A DNA stretch of 64,000 nucleotides from Citromicrobium bathyomarinum. Lineage in GTDB: Bacteria > Pseudomonadota > Alphaproteobacteria > Sphingomonadales > Sphingomonadaceae. The position numbers were made by a program, and so were the translations under genes. The notes under the pieces were generated by a model. That model was not told where the DNA came from and made no database searches. It worked only from the letters and a program-made list of their open reading frames with translations. The stretch spans positions 1,178,001 through 1,242,000 of the forward strand of contig CP155577.1 of the NCBI GenBank assembly GCA_001306305.2, written 5' to 3'. This document shows, piece after piece, positions 54,333 through 62,826 of the stretch (position 1 is the stretch's first letter; each line of letters opens with the position of its first letter).

Positions 54333-54965
54333 GTGACCAAGCGACGCGGGCCGGGGCGGCCCAGAAAAAGCGATACGGATACGAGCGCGGCGATCGCCGA
54401 CGCCGCCCGGCGGCGCTTTGCCACGCGGGGCTACGAAGCGACCTCGCTGCGTGAAATTGCCTCGGACGCGAACATCGACGTCGCGCTGATCGCCTATCGG
54501 TTCGGCGGCAAGGCGGGCTTGTGGAAGTCGATCGTCTCGCAATCGGCGAAGGATCTTCAAGCAGCGCTCCACCAAGCGATGACAGACACGCAGGCGAAGC
54601 CCGCCCGCGAACGTTTGCGCCACGCGATGAGGGCCTTCATCGACTACCAGCTTGTGCACCCGGATATGCCGCGGCTTCTGTTGCGCGACATCACGATCGA
54701 TTCTGATCGCAACGACTGGTTGCTCGACGAACTTTCCCTGCCGCTGCACCGCTATTTTTTCGATCTTGCCCAGGCGGCTGCGGCAGAGTGCGAGGGCGAT
54801 GTGCACCACCTGCAATTCAGGGTCGCCAATTTCATCTATGCAGCGGCGAGTACGGTCGCCCGGCGCGAACGGCTCGCCAAGCTGGTCGATAATGTTGCGG
54901 ACGACCGGGCGTTCGAGGCGGCGCTCGAAGACACTCTGATTGACAGAGGATTGCGCTGTGACTGA
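54333..54965 (+). CDS. TetR/AcrR-family transcriptional regulator
   Basis: The 210-aa product has the TetR helix-turn-helix (IADAARRRFATRGYEATSLREIASDANIDVALIAYRFGGKAGLWKSIV, ~20-68) and a C-terminal ligand domain of the CerR/YbiH-like kind (PRLLLRDITIDSDR). GTG start with CAGGAG upstream. It overlaps the MFS gene by 8 nt, so repressor and pump are made from one transcript, probably autoregulated through the inverted repeat at 54256-54301. Confidence 0.92.
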   Translation: MTKRRGPGRPRKSDTDTSAAIADAARRRFATRGYEATSLREIASDANIDVALIAYRFGGKAGLWKSIVSQSAKDLQAALHQAMTDTQAKPARERLRHAMRAFIDYQLVHPDMPRLLLRDITIDSDRNDWLLDELSLPLHRYFFDLAQAAAAECEGDVHHLQFRVANFIYAAASTVARRERLAKLVDNVADDRAFEAALEDTLIDRGLRCD

Positions 54966-56643
54966 TCGCCAACCGCTTTTCGACCACGCGGCGGGCTATC
55001 GCTTCAAGCCGCACGAGATGCCGATTCTGCCCGGGTCGCCCGCCAATCCGGACCACCCGGGTGCCAGGCGTGCAGCCTATCTTGCCATCGGTATTTTCAT
55101 CGGGCTGCTCGGTGGCAGTCAGAACGGCTTCCTGCTGGCGAATTCCGGCGCCGTCCAAGCCGAATTCGCCCTTACACCGGTGGAGGCGGGCTGGCTCACG
55201 GTCGCATTCTATTCGACCTATTCGTGCTTGAGCATGCTGCTGTTCCGGGTGCGGCAGCATTTCGGTATCCAGCCCTTCGTGCGCTGGGCGATGGCAGGGC
55301 TTGTGGCTGCCAATTTCGTGCAGATGATCGGGCCGGGCTATTACCCCGAACTGGTGGCGCGCGCCGTCGCCGGGATTACGGCCGCAGGATTGTCGGCGCT
55401 GACGATCTACTACCTCATGCAGGGCCTGCCTGCGGCAATGAGGGTTGGGGGACTGGTGATTTCGCTTGGCCTTACGCAGATCGCGTTTCCTCTGACGAGG
55501 GCGCTGTCGCCGGTGCTGCTGGTGGATAACGACATGGATCATGTCTTCCAGTTCCAGTTTGCCCTGTCGCTTCTCGGTTTCGGGCTTGTGTACCTGCTGC
55601 GGCTTCCCCCGGGCGAGCGCAAGGAGACGTTCGAACCGCTCGATATTCCCAGCATCGCTCTCTTCATAGTCGGCATCGGCGCCTTGTGCGCGTTCCTGAT
55701 CCAGGGCCGCATCCAGTGGTGGGATACCCCCTGGCTCGGCTATGCGCTGGCGGTCGCCATCCTTTGCCTCGGGGGCTGTTTCCTGATCGAAGCCCACCGG
55801 AAGACTCCGATGCTTGACCTCAGCTGGCTGTCCAGCCGCGCGATCCTGAGCCTTGCCGCAATCGGTGCGACGGTGCGCGTGCTGGTCGCCGAACAGGGCT
55901 TCGGCGCAAGCGGAATGTTCTCCGCGCTGGGCTATGGCAACCAGCAGCTCACCGGCTATTTCTGGGTGCTGACCGGCGCGACCTTCGGCGGCATGGTGCT
56001 TTCGGTGGTGCGCCTGGACCCCAAGGATCTGACACGCCCGGTCCTGTTCGCGGTCTTCGTCATCTGCATCGCCGCCTTCGCCGACACCCGGTCAGGTGTC
56101 ATGTCGCGCCCGCAAGATCTCTACTGGACCCAGGCTGCAATCGCTTTCGCCGCGGTGTTCGCCATGGGCCCTATCATGATGGAAGGCATGCTCCGCGCGC
56201 TGGCTGCCGGGCAGAGGTTCGTCATCAGCTTTATCGCGATCTTCTCGCTGTCGCAGTCGATGGGCGGTCTGGCAGGCAGTGCGCTGCTCTCGGCCTTTCA
56301 CGCGATACGCCTCAAGACGCACCTGATCGATGCCGGTAGCACGCTGACGCTCGGCAATATCCAGTTTGGGCAGGCCCTGTCCAACGCCGCGCGGCGGGTC
56401 GCGCCGGTGCAGTCGGACCCCGCTCTGCAGCAACAGGTGGCATCCTCCAGCATCTCACAGTCTGTCTCGCGCGAGGCGGCTGTGCTGGCATTCAACGACG
56501 TGTTTTTCCTCGTCGGCACTCTCGCGGCGGTGACCTTCGCCGTGATTTTCGTGCCGTGGCTCATCAACAAGATTCGCGGGCGCAATCCGCTCGCCAAGGA
56601 ACTGGCCTCGCTGGAGGCCATGCTCTCAAGGACCAAGCAATGA
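54958..56643 (+). CDS. MFS transporter, DHA2 (EmrB/QacA) family
   Basis: The 561-aa product begins at GTG 54958, inside the tetR end. It has about 14 membrane spans, starting AAYLAIGIFIGLLGGSQNGFLLANSGAVQAEF. The DHA2 pattern and length match EmrB-type drug/proton antiporters. It forms the inner-membrane pump with the EmrA-like and NodT-like genes that follow, overlapping the former by ATGA. Confidence 0.92.
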   Translation: MTDRQPLFDHAAGYRFKPHEMPILPGSPANPDHPGARRAAYLAIGIFIGLLGGSQNGFLLANSGAVQAEFALTPVEAGWLTVAFYSTYSCLSMLLFRVRQHFGIQPFVRWAMAGLVAANFVQMIGPGYYPELVARAVAGITAAGLSALTIYYLMQGLPAAMRVGGLVISLGLTQIAFPLTRALSPVLLVDNDMDHVFQFQFALSLLGFGLVYLLRLPPGERKETFEPLDIPSIALFIVGIGALCAFLIQGRIQWWDTPWLGYALAVAILCLGGCFLIEAHRKTPMLDLSWLSSRAILSLAAIGATVRVLVAEQGFGASGMFSALGYGNQQLTGYFWVLTGATFGGMVLSVVRLDPKDLTRPVLFAVFVICIAAFADTRSGVMSRPQDLYWTQAAIAFAAVFAMGPIMMEGMLRALAAGQRFVISFIAIFSLSQSMGGLAGSALLSAFHAIRLKTHLIDAGSTLTLGNIQFGQALSNAARRVAPVQSDPALQQQVASSSISQSVSREAAVLAFNDVFFLVGTLAAVTFAVIFVPWLINKIRGRNPLAKELASLEAMLSRTKQ

Positions 56644-57758
56644 CAAATTCCCCTTCACAGAGCGAGGCTCAACCCGAGGTTTCCGAAGACACGCCCGTCG
56701 AGGCGGAATCAGGGAAAGGGTGGTCTCCCAATGTTTCGCGGCGGCGCATCATCGTTGCCGTCTTCGTTATCCTCGCTGGGGTCTTCGCGGCCTTGTACGC
56801 TTGGGATCTTCCGCCATTCGCTGGCGGCGACGAGACGACGAACAATGCCTATGTGCGCGGCCGTACTACGGTGGTGAGCCCGCAGGTCGCCGGCTACCTC
56901 ACCGAAGTGCCCGTCACCGACTTCCAGCGGGTTGAGGAGGGCGACCTTCTCGCGCGGATCGACGATGCGCCGTTCCAGCAGAAGGTCCTGCAAGGCTCGG
57001 CGAATTCCGCCGCCCAGCAGGCCGCACTGGCCAACAGCGCTCAAAGCCTGCGCTCTGCCCAGGCACAGCTCAAGCTGCAGACCGCCGCGGTGACGAGCGC
57101 GCGCGCCGCGCTGCAGAAGGCGCAGGCGGACATGAACCGCATTGCCGAACTGGTCGACGAAGGATCGGTCTCTCTGCGTGAACGCGATCAGGCGCGCGCT
57201 GCCTTGCAACAGGCGCAGGCAGGTGTGCAGCAGGCAGAGGCCCAGCGGGCTATCGCTGCCGAGAACGTGCGGTCGGTCACGGTCGGTCGCGGTGGGCTGG
57301 AAGCGCAGGTTGCCGGTGCCGAGGCATCGAAAGACCTCGCCGAGATCGAGCTTTCCCGCACCGAAATCCGCGCGCCGCGTTCGGGCCGCCTGAGCGAGAT
57401 TACCGCGCGTGTGGGCCAACTCGTCAGCGCGGGTACCCAGCTGATGTACATCGTGCCGGACGAGCTGTGGGTGGTCGCGAACTTCAAGGAAACCCAGACC
57501 GCCGAGATGGCGGTGGGCCAGCGGGCGACACTGGAAGTCGATGCGCTGGGCGGGCTGGAACTGACCGGCCGGGTGCAGAGCATCGCGCCTGCCGCCAGCA
57601 GCGAATTCAGCATCGTCAAGCCGGACACGGGCGCGGGCAATTTCGTGAAGGTGCCGCAGCGCATCGCGGTGCGCATCGTCCTCGACAAGGGCCAGAAGGC
57701 TGCAAAGCGGCTTGGCCCGGGCATGTCCGTCGTCGCAACCGTTCACACCAAGGATTGA
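56640..57758 (+). CDS. HlyD/EmrA-family membrane fusion protein
   Basis: Start ATG 56640 overlaps the MFS stop (ATGA). The 372-aa product has a single N-terminal membrane helix (IIVAVFVILAGVFAALYAW, ~37-55), the biotinyl-lipoyl half TTVVSPQVAGYLTEVPV, a long alpha-helical hairpin (~120-235) and IRAPRSGRLSEI. It bridges the pump and outer-membrane channel across the periplasm. Confidence 0.93.
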   Translation: MTNSPSQSEAQPEVSEDTPVEAESGKGWSPNVSRRRIIVAVFVILAGVFAALYAWDLPPFAGGDETTNNAYVRGRTTVVSPQVAGYLTEVPVTDFQRVEEGDLLARIDDAPFQQKVLQGSANSAAQQAALANSAQSLRSAQAQLKLQTAAVTSARAALQKAQADMNRIAELVDEGSVSLRERDQARAALQQAQAGVQQAEAQRAIAAENVRSVTVGRGGLEAQVAGAEASKDLAEIELSRTEIRAPRSGRLSEITARVGQLVSAGTQLMYIVPDELWVVANFKETQTAEMAVGQRATLEVDALGGLELTGRVQSIAPAASSEFSIVKPDTGAGNFVKVPQRIAVRIVLDKGQKAAKRLGPGMSVVATVHTKD

Positions 57759-57762
57759 TGCG

Positions 57763-59127
57763 ATGCGCAAGTCTTTCGCTCTTCTGGTCACTTCCGTTCT
57801 GGCTCTGTCGGCCTGCGCACCCGCCTTGCAGGAAGCCCCTGTGGGGACCGCCGTCGCACCGCCGATCGAATGGCGCACCCAGCTGGGCGCGGGTGCCCCG
57901 GTCGAGGCGCGCTGGTGGGAAAGCTTCGGCGATCCGCAGCTCTCGCGCCTCGTGGAGCAGGCGCGGATCAATAATCCCGATGTCCGCATCGCGGCGGCAC
58001 GGGTGGACGAGGCGCGAGCAACCGAGCAAGCTTCGCGCGGTTACCTGCTGCCATCCCTCGGCGTGGGCGTCGAAGGCGGGGTGCAGCGCGATGTGTCGGC
58101 GCTGGGGCGGCCACAGGAGTCGGTTGCGGCCCAGCCGACCTTTCGCGCCTCCTACGAACTCGACCTGTTCGGCAAGAACGCCGCGCGCGTCGATGCGGCA
58201 GAGGCAGGCGTCGCGGCGAGCGCTGCGGCTGAGGAAGCCGCTCGCCTCGCAGTGAGCGCGGCCACCGCCACCGGCTATATCACGCTGCTCGCGCTGGATG
58301 CCCGGCTCGCGGTGCTGGAAGATACGCTGGCGGCGCGTCAGGAGGCGCTCAAGTTCGCCCGTGACCGCGCCGAGGTCGGCTATACGTCGCAGCTGCCCTT
58401 GCGGCAGGCGGAGGCCGAATATCAGGCGACCGCGCAGCTGGTCCCGCAATTGAAGGCGCAGATTGCGCGGCAGGAGAATGCGCTGTCGGTCCTGACCGGG
58501 GAACTGCCCGGCGGCATCGAACGTGGCGGGACGCTGGACGAACTGGTGGCTCCGGCACCGCCCGCAACGCTCCCTTCCGAACTTCTGCGCCGTAGGCCGG
58601 ATATCGCGGCGGCGGAATACCGGATTGCCGCAGCCGACGCCAAGATGCGCGTCGCGCGCGCCGATTTCATGCCGTCGATCGATCTCGGCGCGAGCGCGGG
58701 TTTGGCCCTCTCCGATCTGCTTGCCGATCCGATCAGCGTCTGGTCGCTCGGCGGAAGCATCCTTGCGCCGATCTTCCAGGGCGGGCGGCTGCAGGCCCAG
58801 CTCGACGGAGCAACCGCGCAGCGTGATCAGGCGGCCTGGGCCTATCGCTCAACAGTGCTTGGTGCTTTCCGCGAGGTGGAGGATCGCATGGCGATCCTGG
58901 CCAACCTCGGCGAACAGCAGACGGCGCTGGAGGCCCAGCAGAGCGCGGTCGCGGATGCGCTGCGCCATGCGCGCAACCGCTACCGCGCGGGATACACGCC
59001 CTATATCGAGCAGGTCGATGCCCAGCGCGCTCTGCTCGGCGTCGAACTCTCACTGGTTCAGGCGAAGGCCGACGAACTGACCACGCTAGTGGGTCTGTAT
59101 CAGGCGGTCGGCGGCGCTCCGCGCTAG
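57763..59127 (+). CDS. NodT-type outer-membrane efflux lipoprotein
   Basis: Start ATG 57763, 5 bp after the EmrA-like stop. The 454-aa product has a lipoprotein signal with lipobox LSAC (Cys18) and two TolC-like repeats (WWESFGDPQLSRLVEQARINNPDVRIAAARVDEARA; LRRRPDIAAAEYRIAAADAKMRVARADFMPSI) of the OprM/NodT family. It completes the tripartite efflux system of this operon. Confidence 0.93.
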   Translation: MRKSFALLVTSVLALSACAPALQEAPVGTAVAPPIEWRTQLGAGAPVEARWWESFGDPQLSRLVEQARINNPDVRIAAARVDEARATEQASRGYLLPSLGVGVEGGVQRDVSALGRPQESVAAQPTFRASYELDLFGKNAARVDAAEAGVAASAAAEEAARLAVSAATATGYITLLALDARLAVLEDTLAARQEALKFARDRAEVGYTSQLPLRQAEAEYQATAQLVPQLKAQIARQENALSVLTGELPGGIERGGTLDELVAPAPPATLPSELLRRRPDIAAAEYRIAAADAKMRVARADFMPSIDLGASAGLALSDLLADPISVWSLGGSILAPIFQGGRLQAQLDGATAQRDQAAWAYRSTVLGAFREVEDRMAILANLGEQQTALEAQQSAVADALRHARNRYRAGYTPYIEQVDAQRALLGVELSLVQAKADELTTLVGLYQAVGGAPR

Positions 59128-59150
59128 TTGCGGGACACCGCCGAACCCGT

Positions 59151-59813
59151 TCACGTCTTGTCGACCAGCCGCTCCAGCTTGGCGAGCGAGGTCTTCGGAT
59201 CCTCGTGATAGTCGATGATCGACTGGAGCTTCCCGTCGGCATCCATCAGGTAGACCGAGGCCGTGTGGTCGATGGTGTAGTCATCGCCCTCGGTCGGCAC
59301 CTTCTTGTAGAAGGCGTGGTAGGCCTTGGTGACCCGGGCGATTTCCTCGTCCGAGCCGGTCAGGCCGATGATCGGCGTGCCGAACAGGTCGACATAGCGC
59401 CCGATATCTTCCGGACTGTCGTAGCCGGGATCGACCGAGACGAAGACGATCCGGAACTTGTCGCCATCCTCACCCATCTGCTTGCGCAGTTTGGCGAGGC
59501 TCGCGAGCGTGGTCGGGCACACGTCCGGGCATCGGGTGAAACCGAAGAAGATCGCAAACGGCTTTCCCTTCAGTGTCTGGTCTGTGACGGTCGAACCATC
59601 TGCGGCGGTCAACGAGAATGCGCCGCCCACCGTGTCGGCATAGCCGGTCGGCTGATCCGCCGCAGGCTGCCTGTCTGGCCCGAACAGAGCGAACAGACCC
59701 ATCCCGGCGACGAGCGCCACGAACAGCCAGACGATCATCCGGAAGGTTCTCAAACCCGCCGCGCGTTCCTCCGGCGTCTGCTCTTCTTCAAGCTCTGGAA
59801 ACCGGTCACTCAT
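59151..59813 (-). CDS. SCO1/SenC-family copper protein
   Basis: Start ATG 59813, overlapping the PCuAC stop by 8 nt. The 220-aa product has one N-terminal membrane helix (~25-45) and a thioredoxin fold with the copper ligands Cys95 and Cys99 (CPDVC) and His183 (DHTAS). SCO proteins deliver copper to the Cu-A site of cytochrome c oxidase. Coupled with PCuAC, its known co-chaperone. Confidence 0.93.
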   Translation of the reverse strand: MSDRFPELEEEQTPEERAAGLRTFRMIVWLFVALVAGMGLFALFGPDRQPAADQPTGYADTVGGAFSLTAADGSTVTDQTLKGKPFAIFFGFTRCPDVCPTTLASLAKLRKQMGEDGDKFRIVFVSVDPGYDSPEDIGRYVDLFGTPIIGLTGSDEEIARVTKAYHAFYKKVPTEGDDYTIDHTASVYLMDADGKLQSIIDYHEDPKTSLAKLERLVDKT

Positions 59814-60351
59814 CGCCCTCTCCCGCCTCATCAGGCCCCTGCGAGCCGACCGGCTCGACAATGAGTTCCACCTCGACCGGACCGGCCTTCTCGAAGGTGA
59901 GCGTCAAGGGAACGGTTTCGCGCCGTTCCAGCGGACGCTTGAGGCCCATCAGCATGATGTGGAAGCTGCCCGGCTTCAGCGTGACCGTGTCGCCTGCGGG
60001 GATCTCCAGCCCATCGGACAGCTGGCGCATGCGCATCACGCCGTCGGTCATGTCGACCGTGTGCACCTGCACGTCGCCCGCCACCGGGGTCGACCCGCCG
60101 GTCAGCCGGTCGGCACCGCTGCCCTCGTTGGCGATGGTCATGAAGGCGCCGCCCGCGTCCTGGCCCTTCGCGGTCTCGCGCGACCAGGGGGCGGTGATGA
60201 CGAGCTCGCTGCTGGCGTTTTCGCTTGCCGCGCCCTCAGGCTGGGATTGCGAGCTGCACGCTCCGATCGAAAGGATGAGCGCTGCGGCGCCAGCAGCGGC
60301 AAAGCCAGCGTGGATGGTCCGCCCCAGCGGGCGGGTCGTCTTGAATTGCAT
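59806..60351 (-). CDS. PCuAC-family periplasmic copper chaperone
   Basis: The 181-aa product has a lipoprotein-type signal (ILSIGAC) and the PCuAC copper motif: VHTVDMTDGVMRM with the downstream PGSFHIMLMGL His/Met pair. It hands Cu(I) to SCO and Cu-A. An acidic tail (DEAGEGDE) is unusual. Overlaps the SCO gene. Confidence 0.92.
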   Translation of the reverse strand: MQFKTTRPLGRTIHAGFAAAGAAALILSIGACSSQSQPEGAASENASSELVITAPWSRETAKGQDAGGAFMTIANEGSGADRLTGGSTPVAGDVQVHTVDMTDGVMRMRQLSDGLEIPAGDTVTLKPGSFHIMLMGLKRPLERRETVPLTLTFEKAGPVEVELIVEPVGSQGPDEAGEGDE

Positions 60352-60425
60352 TTTCTATACTCCGAAAGGCCGCGCTGCGCATTCCGGGCGCGCGACGGCA
60401 GAACCGACAGGTCAGGCTAGGATTG

Positions 60426-60836
60426 TCAGGCTGCTGCCGGAGGGCCGCGCAGCGGCGGTCGGAGGTAGGAGTTTCGCTGAAACGCAAGGTGCCGCACCGG
60501 CGCTAGGCCGAGCACGAGGATGAAGGCGAAGGCTAGCGCCAGCAGTGCGGCGTCGCCCGCGCCGCCGGCCGCCTTTGCGAGGCCGGAGAAGGCGCAATGC
60601 TGGGCCTTCTCCATGCCATCCGAATGCCCGCTGGCCGGCTTCTTGCCCGGGATGACCAGTTGCATCTGCTTGAGGCCGGCGGAGGCATCGGAACAGATCG
60701 TTACCGAAAGAACGGTGTCGCTGGCGGTGGACACCATGAAACCCGCGGGGATTATTGCCCGGATAAAAAACGCCACCAGCAGCAGCGCGAGCGCAAGGTG
60801 GCGGTATTCCCGAATCAAGGCGCGCAAGGGTTTCAT
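60426..60836 (-). CDS. DUF2946-like small membrane protein
   Basis: The 136-aa product has an N-terminal helix (LALALLLVAFFIRAIIPAGFM), an ICSDASAG...QHCAFSG Cys/His loop, and a second helix (AALLALAFAFILVLGLAP). This layout fits DUF2946, small proteins often found near copper genes. It is upstream of PCuAC-SCO on the same strand with a 74-bp gap and may share their regulation. Confidence 0.75.
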   Translation of the reverse strand: MKPLRALIREYRHLALALLLVAFFIRAIIPAGFMVSTASDTVLSVTICSDASAGLKQMQLVIPGKKPASGHSDGMEKAQHCAFSGLAKAAGGAGDAALLALAFAFILVLGLAPVRHLAFQRNSYLRPPLRGPPAAA

Positions 60837-60903
60837 CCGCCATGTGCCCTAGAGCGCGGTCGTCGCTTTGTCAGCCAGCCGCCTTCGCCGCTTCGCCGCA
60901 GCG

Positions 60904-61743
60904 CTATGCACCAAATGCCTCCACCAGCATGTCCGCCACTGCGCGCACGGCTGGCGCGTGGCGCAGGTCGGCATGGATGACCAGCCACACGGGCCGCGGC
61001 TCGGGCTGGTCCGGTGCGACCCGCTCAAGATCGGCGCATGCGTCGCCCATGACGCAGGGCAGCAGGGCGACGCCGAGCCCCGAACGTGCGGCTGCGAACT
61101 GGGAGTGGAAATCGCCGGTGAGCAGATCCAGCGGTCGCGCACCAGCGAATTCTGCCAGCCAACGCTGCTGCGGCACATGGGCGAGGGTCTCGTCGAATGC
61201 GATGAAGCGCCAGTCCGACGGCGGCTGCCCAGCGACCGGGGCGCTCGCGTAGAGCGCGAAGCGAACCTCGCCGATGCGACGGACGATATTCTGCCGCCCC
61301 TGCGGCTCGACCATGCGCACTGCGAGGTCCGCCTGCCCGCTATCGAGCGAGGCGAGGTGCGAATTGGCCGACAGCGCGATCAACAGCTTGGGATGAGCAG
61401 TGCGCAGGTCGCCCATCGCCGGAATGATGACTTCGCTCACCAGTACCGGCGGTGCGGTCAGGCGCACCATGCCGGTCAGCGTTCCTTGCGCTGCATGGCT
61501 TGCGCGCTCGATCTTCTGCGCACCCCGTTCCATCTCCTGCGCGATGGCGGCAATTTCGCGGCCCTTCTCGGTCAGCGGCGTGGAGCGGGCGAGGCGGCGG
61601 ATGAGCTGCTGGCCCACAGACTCTTCCAGCGCGGCGATGCGGCGCGAGACCGTCGCATGGTTCACACCCAGCCTGCGCGCGGCTGCGGCCAGCGATCCCT
61701 CGCGCTCCAGCACGGCGAGCACTTGCAGGTCATCCCACTTCAT
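60904..61743 (-). CDS. LysR-family transcriptional regulator
   Basis: Start ATG 61743 (MKWDDLQVLAVLEREGSLAAAARRLGVNHATVSRRIAALE). The 279-aa product has a LysR helix-turn-helix at ~17-45 and a periplasmic-binding-like sensor domain (TGMVRLTAPPVLVSEVIIPA). Divergent from the aldo-keto reductase, which is its probable target, through the dyad at 61754-61772. Confidence 0.92.
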   Translation of the reverse strand: MKWDDLQVLAVLEREGSLAAAARRLGVNHATVSRRIAALEESVGQQLIRRLARSTPLTEKGREIAAIAQEMERGAQKIERASHAAQGTLTGMVRLTAPPVLVSEVIIPAMGDLRTAHPKLLIALSANSHLASLDSGQADLAVRMVEPQGRQNIVRRIGEVRFALYASAPVAGQPPSDWRFIAFDETLAHVPQQRWLAEFAGARPLDLLTGDFHSQFAAARSGLGVALLPCVMGDACADLERVAPDQPEPRPVWLVIHADLRHAPAVRAVADMLVEAFGA

Positions 61744-61753
61744 CTGATCGATC

Positions 61754-61772
61754 TTGCACAGATGGAGTGCAA
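61754..61772. promoter_or_regulatory. LysR-type dyad TTGCAC-N7-GTGCAA
   Basis: TTGCAC (61754-61759) and GTGCAA (61767-61772) are perfect inverted arms 7 nt apart, giving the T-N11-A core of a LysR box. It begins 11 nt upstream of the lysR start and ~70 bp before the divergent reductase, fitting autorepression with co-inducer-dependent activation of the neighbour. Confidence 0.72.
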
Positions 61773-61841
61773 ACGCATTCAATTTTGCGGATTTGCTCGG
61801 GTGCTATGGTGGGCAGCGAAACCATCACAGGAGTCTTCATC

Positions 61842-62822
61842 ATGATCGCCCAACTTCCCCTCGGCACCGAAGGCCCGCAACTCCCGCAGCTTGGCCTGGG
61901 TTGCATGGGCATGTCCGAATTCTATGGCGAGACCGACGACGCGCAGTCGCTGACCGTGCTCGATCGCGCCTACGAGCTTGGCGTGCGCATGTTCGATACT
62001 GCCGACATGTACGGCAATGGTCATAACGAGGAACTGCTCGCGCGCTTCCTGAAGAATGGTCGGCCCGAAGCCTTCGTCGCCACCAAGTTCGGCATTCGCA
62101 AAGCACCGGGCGAATATGCGCGCACGATCGACAACAGCCCGGACTATATCCGGCAGGCTTGCGACGCGTCGCTCCAGCGGCTCGGGGTGGAGCGGATCGA
62201 CCTCTACTATGTCCACCGCGCGGAGGCCGGTCGCAATGTCGAGGATACGATGGGCGTGCTCGCCGATCTGGTCGCAGCGGGCAAGATCGCGCGCATCGGC
62301 CTGAGCGAGGTCTCTGCCGACACCCTGCGGCGCGCGCATGCTGTCCATCCGGTTGCGGCGGTGCAGAGCGAATATTCGCTGACCACGCGCGATATGGAGG
62401 TCGAGGTGCTGCCCACTTGCCGCGAGCTGGGCATTGCCTTCGTCGCTTACAGCCCGCTCGGCCGTGGGCTCCTCTCCGGCGCGCTCGACCGCGAAGCCCT
62501 CTCGGAAGATGATTTCCGACGCCATACACCGCGTTTTTCGGAAGATGCGCTGGAAGCCAACACCGCGCGGCTCGGCACCCTGACCGCCATCGCCGATCAG
62601 CGTGAGGCCACCGCAGCGCAGGTCGCGCTGGCATGGGCGCTCGCCAAAGGGGTGTTCGCGATCCCCGGCACCAAGCGGCTGACCTATCTGGAGCAGAACA
62701 TCGCGGCCGCCAGCCTGACCCTGTCCGATGATGACATTGCCCGGCTCGACAGCGCCTATGCCCCCGGCACCTTCGTGGGCGAACGCTATACTGCCGAGGG
62801 CATGAAAGGCGTAAACGCGTAA
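61842..62822 (+). CDS. Aldo/keto reductase
   Basis: Start ATG 61842 has AGGAG 8 nt upstream. The 326-aa TIM-barrel product has the tetrad Asp52, Tyr57, Lys82, His125 (FDTADMYGNG, ATKFG, YVHR) and the NADPH-site IPGTKRLTYLEQN. AKR13/YhdN-like; reduces aldehydes or quinones. Its expression is probably set by the divergent LysR gene. Confidence 0.93.
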   Translation: MIAQLPLGTEGPQLPQLGLGCMGMSEFYGETDDAQSLTVLDRAYELGVRMFDTADMYGNGHNEELLARFLKNGRPEAFVATKFGIRKAPGEYARTIDNSPDYIRQACDASLQRLGVERIDLYYVHRAEAGRNVEDTMGVLADLVAAGKIARIGLSEVSADTLRRAHAVHPVAAVQSEYSLTTRDMEVEVLPTCRELGIAFVAYSPLGRGLLSGALDREALSEDDFRRHTPRFSEDALEANTARLGTLTAIADQREATAAQVALAWALAKGVFAIPGTKRLTYLEQNIAAASLTLSDDDIARLDSAYAPGTFVGERYTAEGMKGVNA

Positions 62823-62826
62823 GTAC

